Positions 15,269 to 24,556 of a stretch of DNA of 64,000 nucleotides are shown in pieces. A program made the position numbers and the translations under genes. The notes under the pieces were generated by a model, which worked only from the letters and a program-made list of their open reading frames with translations, had not been told where the DNA came from and made no database searches. The number at the start of each line of letters is the position of its first letter. Within the stretch, counting starts at the first letter, position 1. This DNA is from Roseburia_C amylophila (lineage in GTDB: Bacteria > Bacillota > Clostridia > Lachnospirales > Lachnospiraceae): contig NZ_JAOQKI010000002.1 in NCBI RefSeq assembly GCF_025567465.1, positions 1-64,000 of the forward strand. Reading direction: 5' to 3'.

Positions 15269-16888
15269 CTAATACATTACAGTTCCGGAATCTTCATCCT
15301 TATTGGTTTTGACTCCTTCTTTTGCTGTCTTACCATATGGAAAAGCAAGATAATCATCCATTGTAACTCCGGATTTAATTTCTACTGCATATCCATATAT
15401 GGTCTTTCCTGTCTTCACATACTGTTTTACAAGATGACCAGTTCCATCATCCTTCATGACATAGCTCTTACCATCTTCCTTACGCACATATGCTTTATCC
15501 AGATAAATCTTATCGGAAGAATCTTCATCTCCACCAAGATTAATGGAAAGACTTAAGTTGTCTCCATTGCTAAGTCCAGTGCTGTCTTCAATATATGCGG
15601 TATAGCCATAATAGGATGCATTCGGATTGCCATTGCCATAATAATAGCCATTGGAATCCTCCGGGTAATCATTAATCTCTGTTATTGTTGCATCAAATAC
15701 CATTCCGGTGCTCCAGGAGGTTGCTGTAACACTCTGTCCGACTTTCACCTGTTCCAATGCAAGCTCATTTAGAGTTCCTTTTACATATAGACCATCTGAA
15801 CCGGAAAGTGTCAAAAATGCACTTCCATCATTTGGAAGATTATCCGGATCTCCTGCTTTCTTTACGGTACCATTAAACTCAGCATAAACCATTCCATCTT
15901 CTGACTGGCTTTCCATCTGTTTCAACGCAAGCTCCGCTTTTCTTTTATCCAGATCAAGCTTAGTCAGTTCTTTTTCTTTATCCGCAATCTCTTTTGCCAG
16001 TTCATCTGCTGTATATCCGCTCTGCTGGTTATCATCCGGTACAGATGGTGTATCCGGTACAACCGGTTCGACCGGGGTATCCGGGACATCCGGCTCATTA
16101 ATTACTTTACTTCCATCAATAACATACCATTTTGCATCCGGGTCTGCTTCCTCTAAAGCTGCACCGACTTTTGTCCATGCACTGATTAAGGTTCCGGCTA
16201 CGGTATTTCCGTCATGAATTTCAAATACCGCAACCTTCCCCTCACTTTTCAATGTATTCAGATAGCTTCCATAGACATATGCTTCCTTTGTACATAAGAA
16301 GCGGTATGGATTCTCCTGGCTTCCATCTCCGGTATATGGCTGCGCCGTTGTTGAAATATAATTATAGGCATCTCCGTTCTTCTCTTCTACCGTATCCGGT
16401 GTGGTTACAGAAGTATCCGTAGATGGTGTTTCCGGTGCTGATGGCGTCACACTGTCTACAGACGGTGTACTTGTTGTGGCATTGCTGATTGGCTTGGTAT
16501 TTTTAAGCTTTTCCAATTCCTTCTGTGCTACAGCACTATTATTTTCGATTGTCTGGATGTCTAATTTCTTCATCTCAATTGCCAGGTCAATATTGGTCAT
16601 ATCATATTGTAACAGCGGGTCACCTTCGGATACTTCCTGTCCTTCTGTTACAAACACTTTCTGAATGATCTGCTCTGTGCTGACATAAACATCCTGCTGC
16701 TGTCCATTGGTCACGGTTCCGTCACTTTCCATGCTGTCACCCCAGGAACCAGTATTTAACATGGATACTGACTGTACCTCTGCTACCAGCTTACTATTCT
16801 GGTATGCCCGGTATCCTACTACTCCTCCGGTGATTCCACCTCCGGCTAAAACTACGATTAGAATTGCAATTACAACTTTCTTTTTCAT
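15269..16888 (-). CDS. HlyD/MacA-type efflux adaptor with inserted domain
   Basis: Membrane-anchored adaptor of 539 aa, one N-terminal membrane segment then barrel/lipoyl-type beta domains. The alpha-hairpin is interrupted: helix one (LAIEMKKLDIQTIENNSAVAQKELEKL) ends near residue 135, and helix two (ADELAKEIADKEKELTKLDLDKRKAEL) starts near 300. Between them lie Pro/Thr-rich linkers around a ~100-residue segment containing ENPYRFLCTKEAYVYGSYLNTL and KWYVIDGSKVI. A similar insert is missing from the paralogue at 17568-18959. The start overlaps the ATPase stop by 4 bp (ATGA), so translation is coupled. Confidence 0.85.
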   Translation of the reverse strand: MKKKVVIAILIVVLAGGGITGGVVGYRAYQNSKLVAEVQSVSMLNTGSWGDSMESDGTVTNGQQQDVYVSTEQIIQKVFVTEGQEVSEGDPLLQYDMTNIDLAIEMKKLDIQTIENNSAVAQKELEKLKNTKPISNATTSTPSVDSVTPSAPETPSTDTSVTTPDTVEEKNGDAYNYISTTAQPYTGDGSQENPYRFLCTKEAYVYGSYLNTLKSEGKVAVFEIHDGNTVAGTLISAWTKVGAALEEADPDAKWYVIDGSKVINEPDVPDTPVEPVVPDTPSVPDDNQQSGYTADELAKEIADKEKELTKLDLDKRKAELALKQMESQSEDGMVYAEFNGTVKKAGDPDNLPNDGSAFLTLSGSDGLYVKGTLNELALEQVKVGQSVTATSWSTGMVFDATITEINDYPEDSNGYYYGNGNPNASYYGYTAYIEDSTGLSNGDNLSLSINLGGDEDSSDKIYLDKAYVRKEDGKSYVMKDDGTGHLVKQYVKTGKTIYGYAVEIKSGVTMDDYLAFPYGKTAKEGVKTNKDEDSGTVMY

Positions 16889-17571
16889 GCCTTGCCCTCC
16901 TCATCGTCTGTAAATATTTCTCCGTCTACTATATGGAGGATTCTCTTTGCCTGTTTTGCAATGTTAATATCGTGGGTAATCATGACAATGGTAACGCCCT
17001 CATCATTCAGGCTCTGGAACAATTCCATAATCTGTTTACCTGATTTCTGGTCCAATGCTCCGGTCGGCTCGTCTGCCAGTAAAATCTTCGGATTATTTAC
17101 CATGGCACGGGCAATTGCTACTCTCTGCTTCTGTCCACCAGAAAGCTGTGTCGGACGGAACCCGGAACGGTCTCCTAATCCTACACGCTCCAATGCCTTC
17201 TGTGCTCTTTCTTTCCGTTCTTTCTTCTTTACACCGGCATAGCTCAGTGGAAGTGATACGTTATCCAGTGCACTTTCCCTTGGCATCAGCTGAAAACTCT
17301 GAAATACAAATCCAATACTGTTCAGTCGGGCAGCAGACATCTCACGGTCTTTTAAGTTTAAGACATCCTTTCCTGCCAGTTCATAGGTTCCGGAAGTCGG
17401 TCTGTCCAGACACCCGATAATATTCATCAATGTTGTCTTCCCGGAACCGGACGGTCCCATGATAGCAACATATTCTCCTTCTTCTACCTGTAAAGATACA
17501 TCCTTCAATACCGGAACTACCAGTTTATCCTGATTGTAATCTTTATAGATATGCTGCAGATTCAGAATCAT
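16885..17571 (-). CDS. MacB/LolD-type ABC transporter ATPase
   Basis: ATP-binding subunit of 228 aa. Walker A GPSGSGKT near residue 39, Q-loop FVFQSFQLMP, signature LSGGQKQRVAIARA, Walker B ILLADEPTGALD and the switch histidine in MITHD are all present, so it should be active. It overlaps the upstream adaptor by 4 bp and the downstream adaptor by 4 bp. Together with the FtsX-type permease it forms a MacB-like split transporter. Confidence 0.95.
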   Translation of the reverse strand: MILNLQHIYKDYNQDKLVVPVLKDVSLQVEEGEYVAIMGPSGSGKTTLMNIIGCLDRPTSGTYELAGKDVLNLKDREMSAARLNSIGFVFQSFQLMPRESALDNVSLPLSYAGVKKKERKERAQKALERVGLGDRSGFRPTQLSGGQKQRVAIARAMVNNPKILLADEPTGALDQKSGKQIMELFQSLNDEGVTIVMITHDINIAKQAKRILHIVDGEIFTDDEEGKA

Positions 17572-18959
17572 TCAACCACCTCCGAATCTGTCGCACCTGA
17601 CTCACCGCCATCTGTAAATTCAGTTCCGGCTTCATCATACATTCCTTCGTCCATGTATTCGGTTCCGTCAGTATTATACATGCCTTCATCCATAGATTCA
17701 GTTCCGTATTCATCATACATTCCTTCGTCCATACCGGAATCATCTGTAGATTCCTGATTATATAACGGAGAAGAATAATCTACTTCTTCCATATTGGTAA
17801 CTGCTGTTACACCCTCATACAGTCCCTGCATCGGGAATGCAATCAGGTCATCTTCAGAAAGTCCGGATTTAATCTCATATTCATCGAGATTCTCATCATA
17901 CTCGCCTAATTCTACCTTGCGTTTTTCCAGTCTGTTCTTCTTGTCTGCTGCCCATACATATGGGTCTCCATCATCCTGCACAATATAATAGCCGTACAGC
18001 CAGACTCCTTCCTTTTCTTCAACCTCGCCCTGTCCGTAATCCGGCTCTATATATAAATGCTGTCCTAACATCAGTCCGTCTGTACTGTCCAAAGTAACAT
18101 AGAATGAATACTTAGACGCAGAATCTCCAGAACTGCCTCCATCATACATATAAGAAGAATTACTGTCCGTCTGGGTGCTTTCAGTATCAATCTTGGAAAT
18201 ACTTCCTGTCCAGGTCTGCGTCTCATCTAATCTGGAACGTAAAATAACCGGTGTTCCCTCTGAAATTGTTCCTACAGAAGTCTCATCAATCGTTCCTTTT
18301 ACACGGTACTCGCCTGTCGCTAATATTTTCATATATGCTGCAGTATTTCCATTGGGATCCACCCCGTTTTCATTGATTTCTTTTACAACACCAGCCATCT
18401 TACTGGTTACTTCTGAGTTGTCGATGGATTTCTGGTATTTGTCAATCTCTGCCTGTTTGCTTTTCTTGTTGTATTCTGACTGCTTAATGGAAGTCTGCAG
18501 TGTCTGAATCTGTGTGGTATATTCAAACTGCTGGTCTTCCGGTGCGCTTGCTTTTTCTTTCTGCAATTCTGCAATCTGTGCATTTGAATTGGAAATGTCA
18601 TTTGCAATGCCTTCCATCTCAAGCTTTGCCTGGTCTATCTGCATCTGCAGATCTTCTGTATCATAAGAAAATAATACGGTTCCCTCTTCTACTTCATCAC
18701 CAACAGAAACGTATACTTCCTTTACTTTACGTTCGGAATCCTTATTTATCTCTAAGGTCTCCTGTGGTTCTACCACACCACTGTAACGATTATTGATTCC
18801 TGCTGACTGGTTCATAATTGCAGATACTTTTTCTACATATACCTTGTCTGCAGAATTTCCACCGCTGCTTCTTCCCTTTAGGAAATAGAATCCTACTCCG
18901 GCTGCAACTACTGCCGCTGCAATAACTCCAATAATAATGCCTACCTTCTTTTTGCTCAT
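17568..18959 (-). CDS. HlyD/MacA-type efflux adaptor with C-terminal repeats
   Basis: First gene of the exporter operon, 463 aa. N-terminal membrane anchor (VGIIIGVIAAAVVAAGVGFYFL), barrel and lipoyl-type segments, and a coiled-coil hairpin at ~110-180 (MQIDQAKLEMEGIANDISNS... KQAEIDKYQKSI). The C-terminal ~60 residues are an acidic Gly/Met/Tyr-rich tail with three tandem ~13-residue units of the type MDEGMYDEYGTES. Such a tail is not part of the usual adaptor fold. RBS is AGGAGGAG. Confidence 0.87.
   Translation of the reverse strand: MSKKKVGIIIGVIAAAVVAAGVGFYFLKGRSSGGNSADKVYVEKVSAIMNQSAGINNRYSGVVEPQETLEINKDSERKVKEVYVSVGDEVEEGTVLFSYDTEDLQMQIDQAKLEMEGIANDISNSNAQIAELQKEKASAPEDQQFEYTTQIQTLQTSIKQSEYNKKSKQAEIDKYQKSIDNSEVTSKMAGVVKEINENGVDPNGNTAAYMKILATGEYRVKGTIDETSVGTISEGTPVILRSRLDETQTWTGSISKIDTESTQTDSNSSYMYDGGSSGDSASKYSFYVTLDSTDGLMLGQHLYIEPDYGQGEVEEKEGVWLYGYYIVQDDGDPYVWAADKKNRLEKRKVELGEYDENLDEYEIKSGLSEDDLIAFPMQGLYEGVTAVTNMEEVDYSSPLYNQESTDDSGMDEGMYDEYGTESMDEGMYNTDGTEYMDEGMYDEAGTEFTDGGESGATDSEVVE
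17635..17745 (-). repeat. Coding tandem repeat (~39-bp units) in adaptor gene
   Basis: About three 39-bp units encoding MDEGMYDEYGTES-like peptides near the 3' end of the adaptor gene. Copies differ at several positions, so they are not very recent. Confidence 0.75.
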
Positions 18960-19043
18960 CTGTCTCCTCCTGAATAATTCCTTTTTCCTGCCTTTTACCT
19001 GTAGAAACTGCCGTTGGCAGCTTTTTATGGGTGCCTGACTTCG

Positions 19044-19084
19044 AAAAAAATAGCCGTAAAGCTTTCATACTTTACGACTATTTT
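19044..19084 (-). terminator. Terminator of glyA
   Basis: Minus strand AATAGTCGTAAAG/CTTTACGGCTATT stem with an 8-nt loop, followed by TTTTTCG. Confidence 0.85.
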
Positions 19085-19169
19085 ATCATTTTCTTATTTG
19101 AAATACAGCGTGGATAATTCCTAAGATTTCTTAAGAAATCATTAATTTCCCGACAAAAATTTTTACGAT

Positions 19170-20408
19170 TTATTTCAGAGGATATTTTGCAGTTAATTCT
19201 GCTACAATTGCTCTTGCTTTCTCAGAAGCTGCCTCGCCCTCTTTAATCATCATGGCAATTGCCTCTGCAATCTTGTCCATATCTTCTGTATTCATGCCTC
19301 TTGATGTAACAGCTGCAGTACCAAGACGAACGCCGCTGGTTACGAATGGAGACTTCGGATCATTCGGAATAGTATTCTTATTACATGTGATGTTTACAGC
19401 ATCTAATAATTTTTCTACTGCCTTACCTGTCAAATCATAATTAGTAAGGTCTACTAACATCAGATGGTTGTCAGTTCCGCCGGATACAATCTTGATATCA
19501 CGGCTTAATAATCCCTTGCAAAGTGCCTGGGCATTATCAATAATACCCTGCTGATATACCTTGAATTCCGGCTGTAACGCTTCTTTTAAGCAGACTGCCT
19601 TTGCTGCAATGACATGCATTAAAGGTCCACCCTGGATTCCCGGAAATACTGCCTTATTAAAGTTATATTTATCTGCTGCTTCCTGATTGCAGAGAATCAT
19701 TCCGCCTCTTGGTCCTCTTAAGGTCTTATGGGTTGTTGTTGTTACAACATCTGCATATGGGATTGGGCTTGGATGAAGTCCTGCTGCAACAAGTCCTGCG
19801 ATATGTGCCATATCAACCATAAGAACTGCACCACAGGCATCTGCAATTTCACGGAATTTCTTGAAATCAATGGTTCTTGCATATGCGGATGCACCTGCAA
19901 TAATCATCTTTGGCTTACATTCCATTGCAATCTGCATAACATTGTCATAGTCAATGAAGCCTTCGTCATTTACACCATAAGGCACAATATGGAAATATGT
20001 TCCGGAGAAGTTTACCGGACTTCCGTGTGTTAAATGTCCACCATGGTCTAAGTTCATTCCCATTACGGTATCACCCGGTTTTAAAATAGCAAACTGTACA
20101 GCCATGTTTGCCTGTGCACCGGAATGTGGCTGTACATTTACATAGTCACAGCCAAACAGCTCTTTTGCTCTCTCAATTGCCAGGTTCTCTACAATATCAA
20201 CGCAGTCACATCCGCCGTAATATCTCTTTCCCGGATAGCCTTCTGCATATTTATTAGTCATTACACTGCCCATTGCTGACATTACTGCCGGACTTACCCA
20301 GTTCTCAGATGCGATCAGCTCAATGTGGCTGTTCTGACGGTCAAATTCTTTGGTAATGGCATCTGCAACTTCCATGTCCACTGCCTGAATATCTTCTAAT
20401 GTATACAT
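19170..20408 (-). CDS. glyA: Serine hydroxymethyltransferase
   Basis: PLP enzyme of 412 aa converting serine and tetrahydrofolate to glycine and 5,10-methylene-THF, the main one-carbon source. The PLP-lysine motif VVTTTTHKTLRGPRGG is near residue 225, and the N-terminal SENWVSPAVMSAMGSVMTNKYAEGYPGKRYYGG segment is canonical. Start has GAAGGAG. A ~0.5-kb foldback element begins 32 bp upstream of the ATG and fills most of the gap, so the promoter must lie in or beyond it, or in the 32 bp. A strong terminator follows the gene. Confidence 0.97.
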   Translation of the reverse strand: MYTLEDIQAVDMEVADAITKEFDRQNSHIELIASENWVSPAVMSAMGSVMTNKYAEGYPGKRYYGGCDCVDIVENLAIERAKELFGCDYVNVQPHSGAQANMAVQFAILKPGDTVMGMNLDHGGHLTHGSPVNFSGTYFHIVPYGVNDEGFIDYDNVMQIAMECKPKMIIAGASAYARTIDFKKFREIADACGAVLMVDMAHIAGLVAAGLHPSPIPYADVVTTTTHKTLRGPRGGMILCNQEAADKYNFNKAVFPGIQGGPLMHVIAAKAVCLKEALQPEFKVYQQGIIDNAQALCKGLLSRDIKIVSGGTDNHLMLVDLTNYDLTGKAVEKLLDAVNITCNKNTIPNDPKSPFVTSGVRLGTAAVTSRGMNTEDMDKIAEAIAMMIKEGEAASEKARAIVAELTAKYPLK

Positions 20409-20440
20409 GTTTCTTCTCCTTCTCTATGTGATTTTCTTTA

Positions 20441-20943
20441 GGCGATTGCGAAAGGGGACAGCTTTTCTTTCAAAATTTTGCTATGAAAGGGGATTTGGAG
20501 TTATTTGTACTGGAATGCCAGCAGTTCTTAAGTGTATGTTTTGCTTGATTGTAAACTGTCTTTCCGTTGCTTTGACGGGGTCGCTGTACTGTCCGCCAAC
20601 TGCAGATGCGGCATAAAGCCTGCAAGGAGCACTAAGAATTTCGGCATGGACATCGTACATTCCGGCAACCGGCGCAAATTCACATCCATGTTCAATTGCG
20701 CCTCGCTGGCACGTCCCTGTGCCAGCGTTGCCAAAGAACAGACGAAATTCTAAGTGCCCCTAACAGCCCTTATCATGCTTCTGAAGTTGACGAACAATGC
20801 AGCGACGATGTCAAACATTGGAAAGACTGTTTTTATCGCATCAAGCAAAATATACCTTTTAGAACTACGGGATTTCAGTGCAGACTCCAATGCCCTTTCT
20901 ATAGAAAAATTTGAAAGACTGGTTATCCAATTTCGCAATCGCC
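20441..20943 (+). repeat. Foldback element, copy A (503 bp)
   Basis: Most of a ~650-bp gene-free stretch. The ends are GGCGATTGCGAAA and its exact complement. The arms pair nearly throughout the element (e.g. 20534-20546 with 20843-20855). The apex holds two hairpins, GGCGCAA/TTGCGCC (20671-20702) and CGCTGGCAC/GTGCCAGCG (20704-20727), enclosed by GGCAA/TTGCC. Homologous copies lie at 37229 and 41560, in the same orientation. No transposase and no convincing ORF. Its left end is 32 bp from glyA. I see no clear target-site duplication. Downstream, 20944-21056 holds only a small TTTTTACG/CGTAAAAA hairpin. Confidence 0.9.
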
Positions 20944-21056
20944 CAATAAATTTACTTTGAGTATCATTATAAGTGATAGCCTGATTCAACGCAACAGTAT
21001 TTTTACGCATTACCGTAAAAAAGTGCATTTTCAAATATCTTTTCCAGTTCCCTTTT

Positions 21057-21917
21057 CTAGGTGTCGTGTTTCATATTATACTGCCACTTAAATATGGCAG
21101 TTCCAATGATTACAATATAGCCTGCAACACTGAGGGCATCCGGTATCTGGTCCAGGAACAGAATGCCAAGAAGTGCCGCAAAGATAATCTGGGTGTAATC
21201 AAAAACAGATATCGCTTTTGCCGGTGCTTTCGTATATGCTGTGGTAATGCAGATCTGTCCGCCTGCTGCACATACGCCAGCCAGCATAAGGCAGACAAAC
21301 TGTGTCATGCTCATAGGCTTATATCCGATGATGAAAAACGGCAATGTGACAACACAGGAAAAGAGTGAAAAACAAAGGACGATAACCGGTCCCTTCACTC
21401 CCATTTTCCCTAATTTACGCACATAGGTATAAGCAATTCCTGCACCCAGTCCGCCCAGTGCTCCAATCAGTCCGTAAACAAACTGTATATCAAAGGATGG
21501 CTTAATGACAAGCAGTGCTCCGGTAAATGCCAGCACGACTGCTCCCCATTCTACTTTATTTGCCTTTTCCTTTAAGATAAAGGTTGACATAATAATTGCA
21601 AAGAAAGGTGATAACTTATTTAACATATTGGCATCTGCAATATTCAGCCGGTCAATGGCATAGAAATTACAGATTAATCCTACCGTTCCGCAGAAGCTTC
21701 GCATGAAGAGTCCGCCCCAGCTTTTTTTTGGTGCATAGAATGGCTCTTTTGCCCGGATGAGCAGAAAAGCTGCCACAACGGCAGCTACTGCATTTCGGAA
21801 AAAAGCCTTTTCCATCGTAGGCAGGTCTCCTGAAAGCCGGACAAAAAATGTCATCAGCGCAAAGAAGAAGCCTGCTCCTATAATAAATAAAATTCCCTGT
21901 CTTTTTTCCTGTTTCAT
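21057..21917 (-). CDS. EamA/DMT-family transporter
   Basis: Membrane protein of 286 aa with about ten hydrophobic segments in two EamA repeats (FFVRLSGDLPTMEKAFFRNAVAAVVAAFLL in the first; TTAYTKAPAKAISVFDYTQIIFAALLGILFLDQIPDA in the second). Drug/metabolite transporters of this type export amino acids, nucleosides or other small metabolites. The ATG at 21917 overlaps the end of the upstream aminotransferase gene, which suggests translational coupling; a TTG seven codons earlier is less likely. Linked to the aminotransferase, so amino-acid export is conceivable. Confidence 0.88.
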   Translation of the reverse strand: MKQEKRQGILFIIGAGFFFALMTFFVRLSGDLPTMEKAFFRNAVAAVVAAFLLIRAKEPFYAPKKSWGGLFMRSFCGTVGLICNFYAIDRLNIADANMLNKLSPFFAIIMSTFILKEKANKVEWGAVVLAFTGALLVIKPSFDIQFVYGLIGALGGLGAGIAYTYVRKLGKMGVKGPVIVLCFSLFSCVVTLPFFIIGYKPMSMTQFVCLMLAGVCAAGGQICITTAYTKAPAKAISVFDYTQIIFAALLGILFLDQIPDALSVAGYIVIIGTAIFKWQYNMKHDT

Positions 21918-21927
21918 ATGATTCTTT

Positions 21928-23211
21928 CTATTCTGCAAGCAGTTTTTCTACGCTTGCAAGTTTGACGCAAAGTACAAAAATTTTAGTTGCTGTCTCAAGT
22001 TCTTCCATAGTCGGGAAGCTTGGTGCAATACGGATAACAGAATCCTCCGAGTCTTTTCCATAAGGGAAAGGTGCTCCTGCCGGTGTCAAAACAACGCCTG
22101 CTTCTTTTGCTTTGGCAACAACACTCTTTGCACATCCCGGTAAAGTATTAAAGCAGATGAAGTATCCACCCTTCGGGCTAATCCAGGAACCGATTCCAAG
22201 CTCGCCTAATTCATCCTGCAATGTTCTTTCTACCATTTCAAACTTCGGACGCATAATTGCTGCCTGTTTCATCATATGTGCATTGATTCCGTCAATATTT
22301 TTGAAATAACGTACATGACGAAGCTGATTAATCTTATCATGTCCGATGGTCTGCATCGTAAACTGTTTTTCAATGAAGTCAAGGTTTGCCTTGGAAGTTA
22401 CGATTGCTGCAATACCGCTTCCCGGGAAGCTTACCTTTGATGTAGAGCAGAATTCATATACCATATCCGGGTTGCCGGCTTTCTCACATTCGCTGATGAT
22501 ATCTAAAAGGTCATCCTGCTCATCTTCATAGAGATGATGTACTACATAGGCATTGTCCCAGTAAATACGGAAGTCTTCTGCTGCCGGCTTTAATGCTGCC
22601 ATACGGCGGACAGTTTCATCGGAATAAGTGATTCCCTGAGGATTGGAATATTTTGGTACACACCAGATTCCTTTAATGGAATCATCGCTGCTTACCAGAC
22701 GCTCTACCATATCCATATCCGGTCCTTCGGAAGTCATCGGTACATTTACCATTTCTACACCGAAAAATTCTGTTACTCCGAAATGACGGTCATAACCCGG
22801 TACCGGACATAAGAATTTTACTTTATCCAGTTTGCACCATGGTGTACTTCCCATGACACCGTGGGTAAAGGAACGGGATACGGTATCGTACATAACATTT
22901 AAGCTGGAATTACCGTATACAAAAACATGGTCAGGTGTGCTTCCTACCATATCTGCAATTAATTTTCTTGCTTCCGGAATTCCTTTTAATTCTCCATAAT
23001 TTCTACAATCTGTACCATCTTCTGCAATTAATTCACTGCTGCTGTTTAATACATCCAGCATCGGCATAACAAGGTCGAGCTGGGTTGCTGCCGGCTTTCC
23101 TCTTGCCATATTTAAAGAAAGACCCATTCCCTTGTATTTTGCATATTCTTTTTCAAGACCTTCCTTTACCTTATACAATTCTTCTTTTGACATTTCCTGA
23201 TAAGACTGCAT
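21928..23211 (-). CDS. Class I aminotransferase, aspartate aminotransferase Ic-like
   Basis: PLP enzyme of 427 aa. The sequence GLSLNMARGKPAATQLDL near the start, the FVYGNSSLNVMYD segment, the substrate-site PKYSNPQGITYSDETVRRMAAL and the Schiff-base lysine in CSTSKVSFPGSG are typical of the PF12897-type subgroup, whose best-known member is the C. glutamicum aspartate aminotransferase. Start at 23211 follows AGGAGG. It overlaps eamA and follows rarA by 19 bp, so the three may form one operon. Confidence 0.88.
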   Translation of the reverse strand: MQSYQEMSKEELYKVKEGLEKEYAKYKGMGLSLNMARGKPAATQLDLVMPMLDVLNSSSELIAEDGTDCRNYGELKGIPEARKLIADMVGSTPDHVFVYGNSSLNVMYDTVSRSFTHGVMGSTPWCKLDKVKFLCPVPGYDRHFGVTEFFGVEMVNVPMTSEGPDMDMVERLVSSDDSIKGIWCVPKYSNPQGITYSDETVRRMAALKPAAEDFRIYWDNAYVVHHLYEDEQDDLLDIISECEKAGNPDMVYEFCSTSKVSFPGSGIAAIVTSKANLDFIEKQFTMQTIGHDKINQLRHVRYFKNIDGINAHMMKQAAIMRPKFEMVERTLQDELGELGIGSWISPKGGYFICFNTLPGCAKSVVAKAKEAGVVLTPAGAPFPYGKDSEDSVIRIAPSFPTMEELETATKIFVLCVKLASVEKLLAE

Positions 23212-23230
23212 CTTATTCCTTCCTCCTGTA

Positions 23231-24556
23231 TCATTCATCATTTTCTTTTAACCAGTGAAGCCACTGGGCGATTTCTTTTTCTTTTCCATTGTCGGTCGGC
23301 TCATAAAATACCGAATCCGTCAGCCCGTCCGGAAGATACTGCTGTCTGACATAGTGGTGCGGGTAATCATGGGAATAAAGATAACCCAGACCATGTCCTA
23401 ATTTTCCGGCGGATTTATAATGTGCATCCTTTAAGTGATTTGGTATCGGTGCCGTTTTGGTATGTTCTACCACATCCATCGCACGATTCAGTCCCATATA
23501 GGATGCATTACTCTTTGGTGCACTTGCCACATAGGCAACTGCTTCTGCAAGAATAATCTGTGCCTCCGGCATACCGATGCGTTCTACTGCCTGTGCTGCA
23601 GAAACCGCTACATTCAATGCCATCGGGTCTGCTGTACCAACATCCTCTGCCGCACTGATCATGATTCTTCTTGCGATGAAACGGATATCTTCTCCTGCAT
23701 ATAACATTCTTGCAAGGTAATAAAGGGCTGCATCCGGGTCTGTTCCACGGATACTTTTGATAAATGCAGAAATCGTATCATAATGATTATCTCCTGCCTT
23801 ATCATATTTCACTACACGCTTCTGGATACATTCCTGTGCCACATCGATTGTAATATGGATAAGTCCGTCTTCGCTTCGTGGTGTGGTTAAGATTCCAAGT
23901 TCAATGGCGGTAAGGGCTGCCCTTGCATCTCCATTGGCAACATCTGCCATGAATTCCAGTGCATCCTCATCGATGACTGCCTGATATGCACCCATTCCTT
24001 TTTCCTTATCAGTAACTGCCCGCACCAAAAGCTTCTTAATATCTTCTTTTTCCAGTGCATGCAGTTCAAAAATAATGGAACGGGATAGTAAAGCTCCATT
24101 GACTTCAAAATATGGATTTTCCGTTGTGGCACCAATCAGGATAATCGTTCCGTCTTCTACAAAAGGCAGAAGGTAGTCCTGCTGTCCTTTATTAAAACGA
24201 TGAATCTCGTCGATGAAAAGAATCGTTTTCTTTCCATACATTCCCTGATTGTTCTTTGCCTGCTGCACCACTTCCTCCATGTCCTTCTTTCCTGCAGATG
24301 TAGCATTCATCTGAAGGAATTCAGCACTGGTGGTATTGGCAATCACTTTTGCCAGCGTGGTCTTTCCGGTTCCCGGCGGTCCATAGAAAAGAATAGAACT
24401 TAACTTATCTGCTTTAATGGCACGATATAACAGCTTGTCCTTTCCGATAATATGTTCCTGCCCGACTACTTCGTCTAAGGTCGTGGGACGAAGTCTTGCC
24501 GCAAGGGGAGACTCTTTTTCCATATTCTGTTCCCGCATGTAATCAAATAAATCCAT
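23231..24556 (-). CDS. rarA: RarA/MgsA AAA+ ATPase, replication-associated recombination protein
   Basis: AAA+ ATPase of 441 aa acting at stalled replication forks. It begins MDLFDYMREQ and shows RLRPTTLDEVVGQEHIIG, Walker A YGPPGTGKTT, Walker B LFIDEIHRFNKGQQDYLLP, sensor IGATTENPYFEVN, and the C-terminal tetramerisation region DHYPHHYVRQQYLPDGL-like (SHDYPHHYVRQQYLP). The start at 24556 has AAGGAG. It has its own promoter about 125 bp upstream and leads the aminotransferase and eamA genes. Confidence 0.95.
   Translation of the reverse strand: MDLFDYMREQNMEKESPLAARLRPTTLDEVVGQEHIIGKDKLLYRAIKADKLSSILFYGPPGTGKTTLAKVIANTTSAEFLQMNATSAGKKDMEEVVQQAKNNQGMYGKKTILFIDEIHRFNKGQQDYLLPFVEDGTIILIGATTENPYFEVNGALLSRSIIFELHALEKEDIKKLLVRAVTDKEKGMGAYQAVIDEDALEFMADVANGDARAALTAIELGILTTPRSEDGLIHITIDVAQECIQKRVVKYDKAGDNHYDTISAFIKSIRGTDPDAALYYLARMLYAGEDIRFIARRIMISAAEDVGTADPMALNVAVSAAQAVERIGMPEAQIILAEAVAYVASAPKSNASYMGLNRAMDVVEHTKTAPIPNHLKDAHYKSAGKLGHGLGYLYSHDYPHHYVRQQYLPDGLTDSVFYEPTDNGKEKEIAQWLHWLKENDE

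Noticed and set aside
17635..17745. Regular repeats that could be a CRISPR array or VNTR
   Set aside because: In-frame within the adaptor gene and varied like coding repeats; no spacers.
20528..20734. Small ORFs of 60-100 codons within foldback elements, partly conserved on both strands in all three copies
   Set aside because: No proper RBS, start codons not shared by all copies, and changes follow base pairing rather than codon position. The palindromic structure explains the open frames.
20441..20943. Foldback element as a degenerate insertion sequence with transposase
   Set aside because: No transposase remnant, and no direct target-site duplication could be made out at any of the three copies.
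21000..21021. TTTTTACG/CGTAAAAA hairpin as terminator of the EamA gene
   Set aside because: Neither strand has a clean T-run after the stem, so not called as a terminator.
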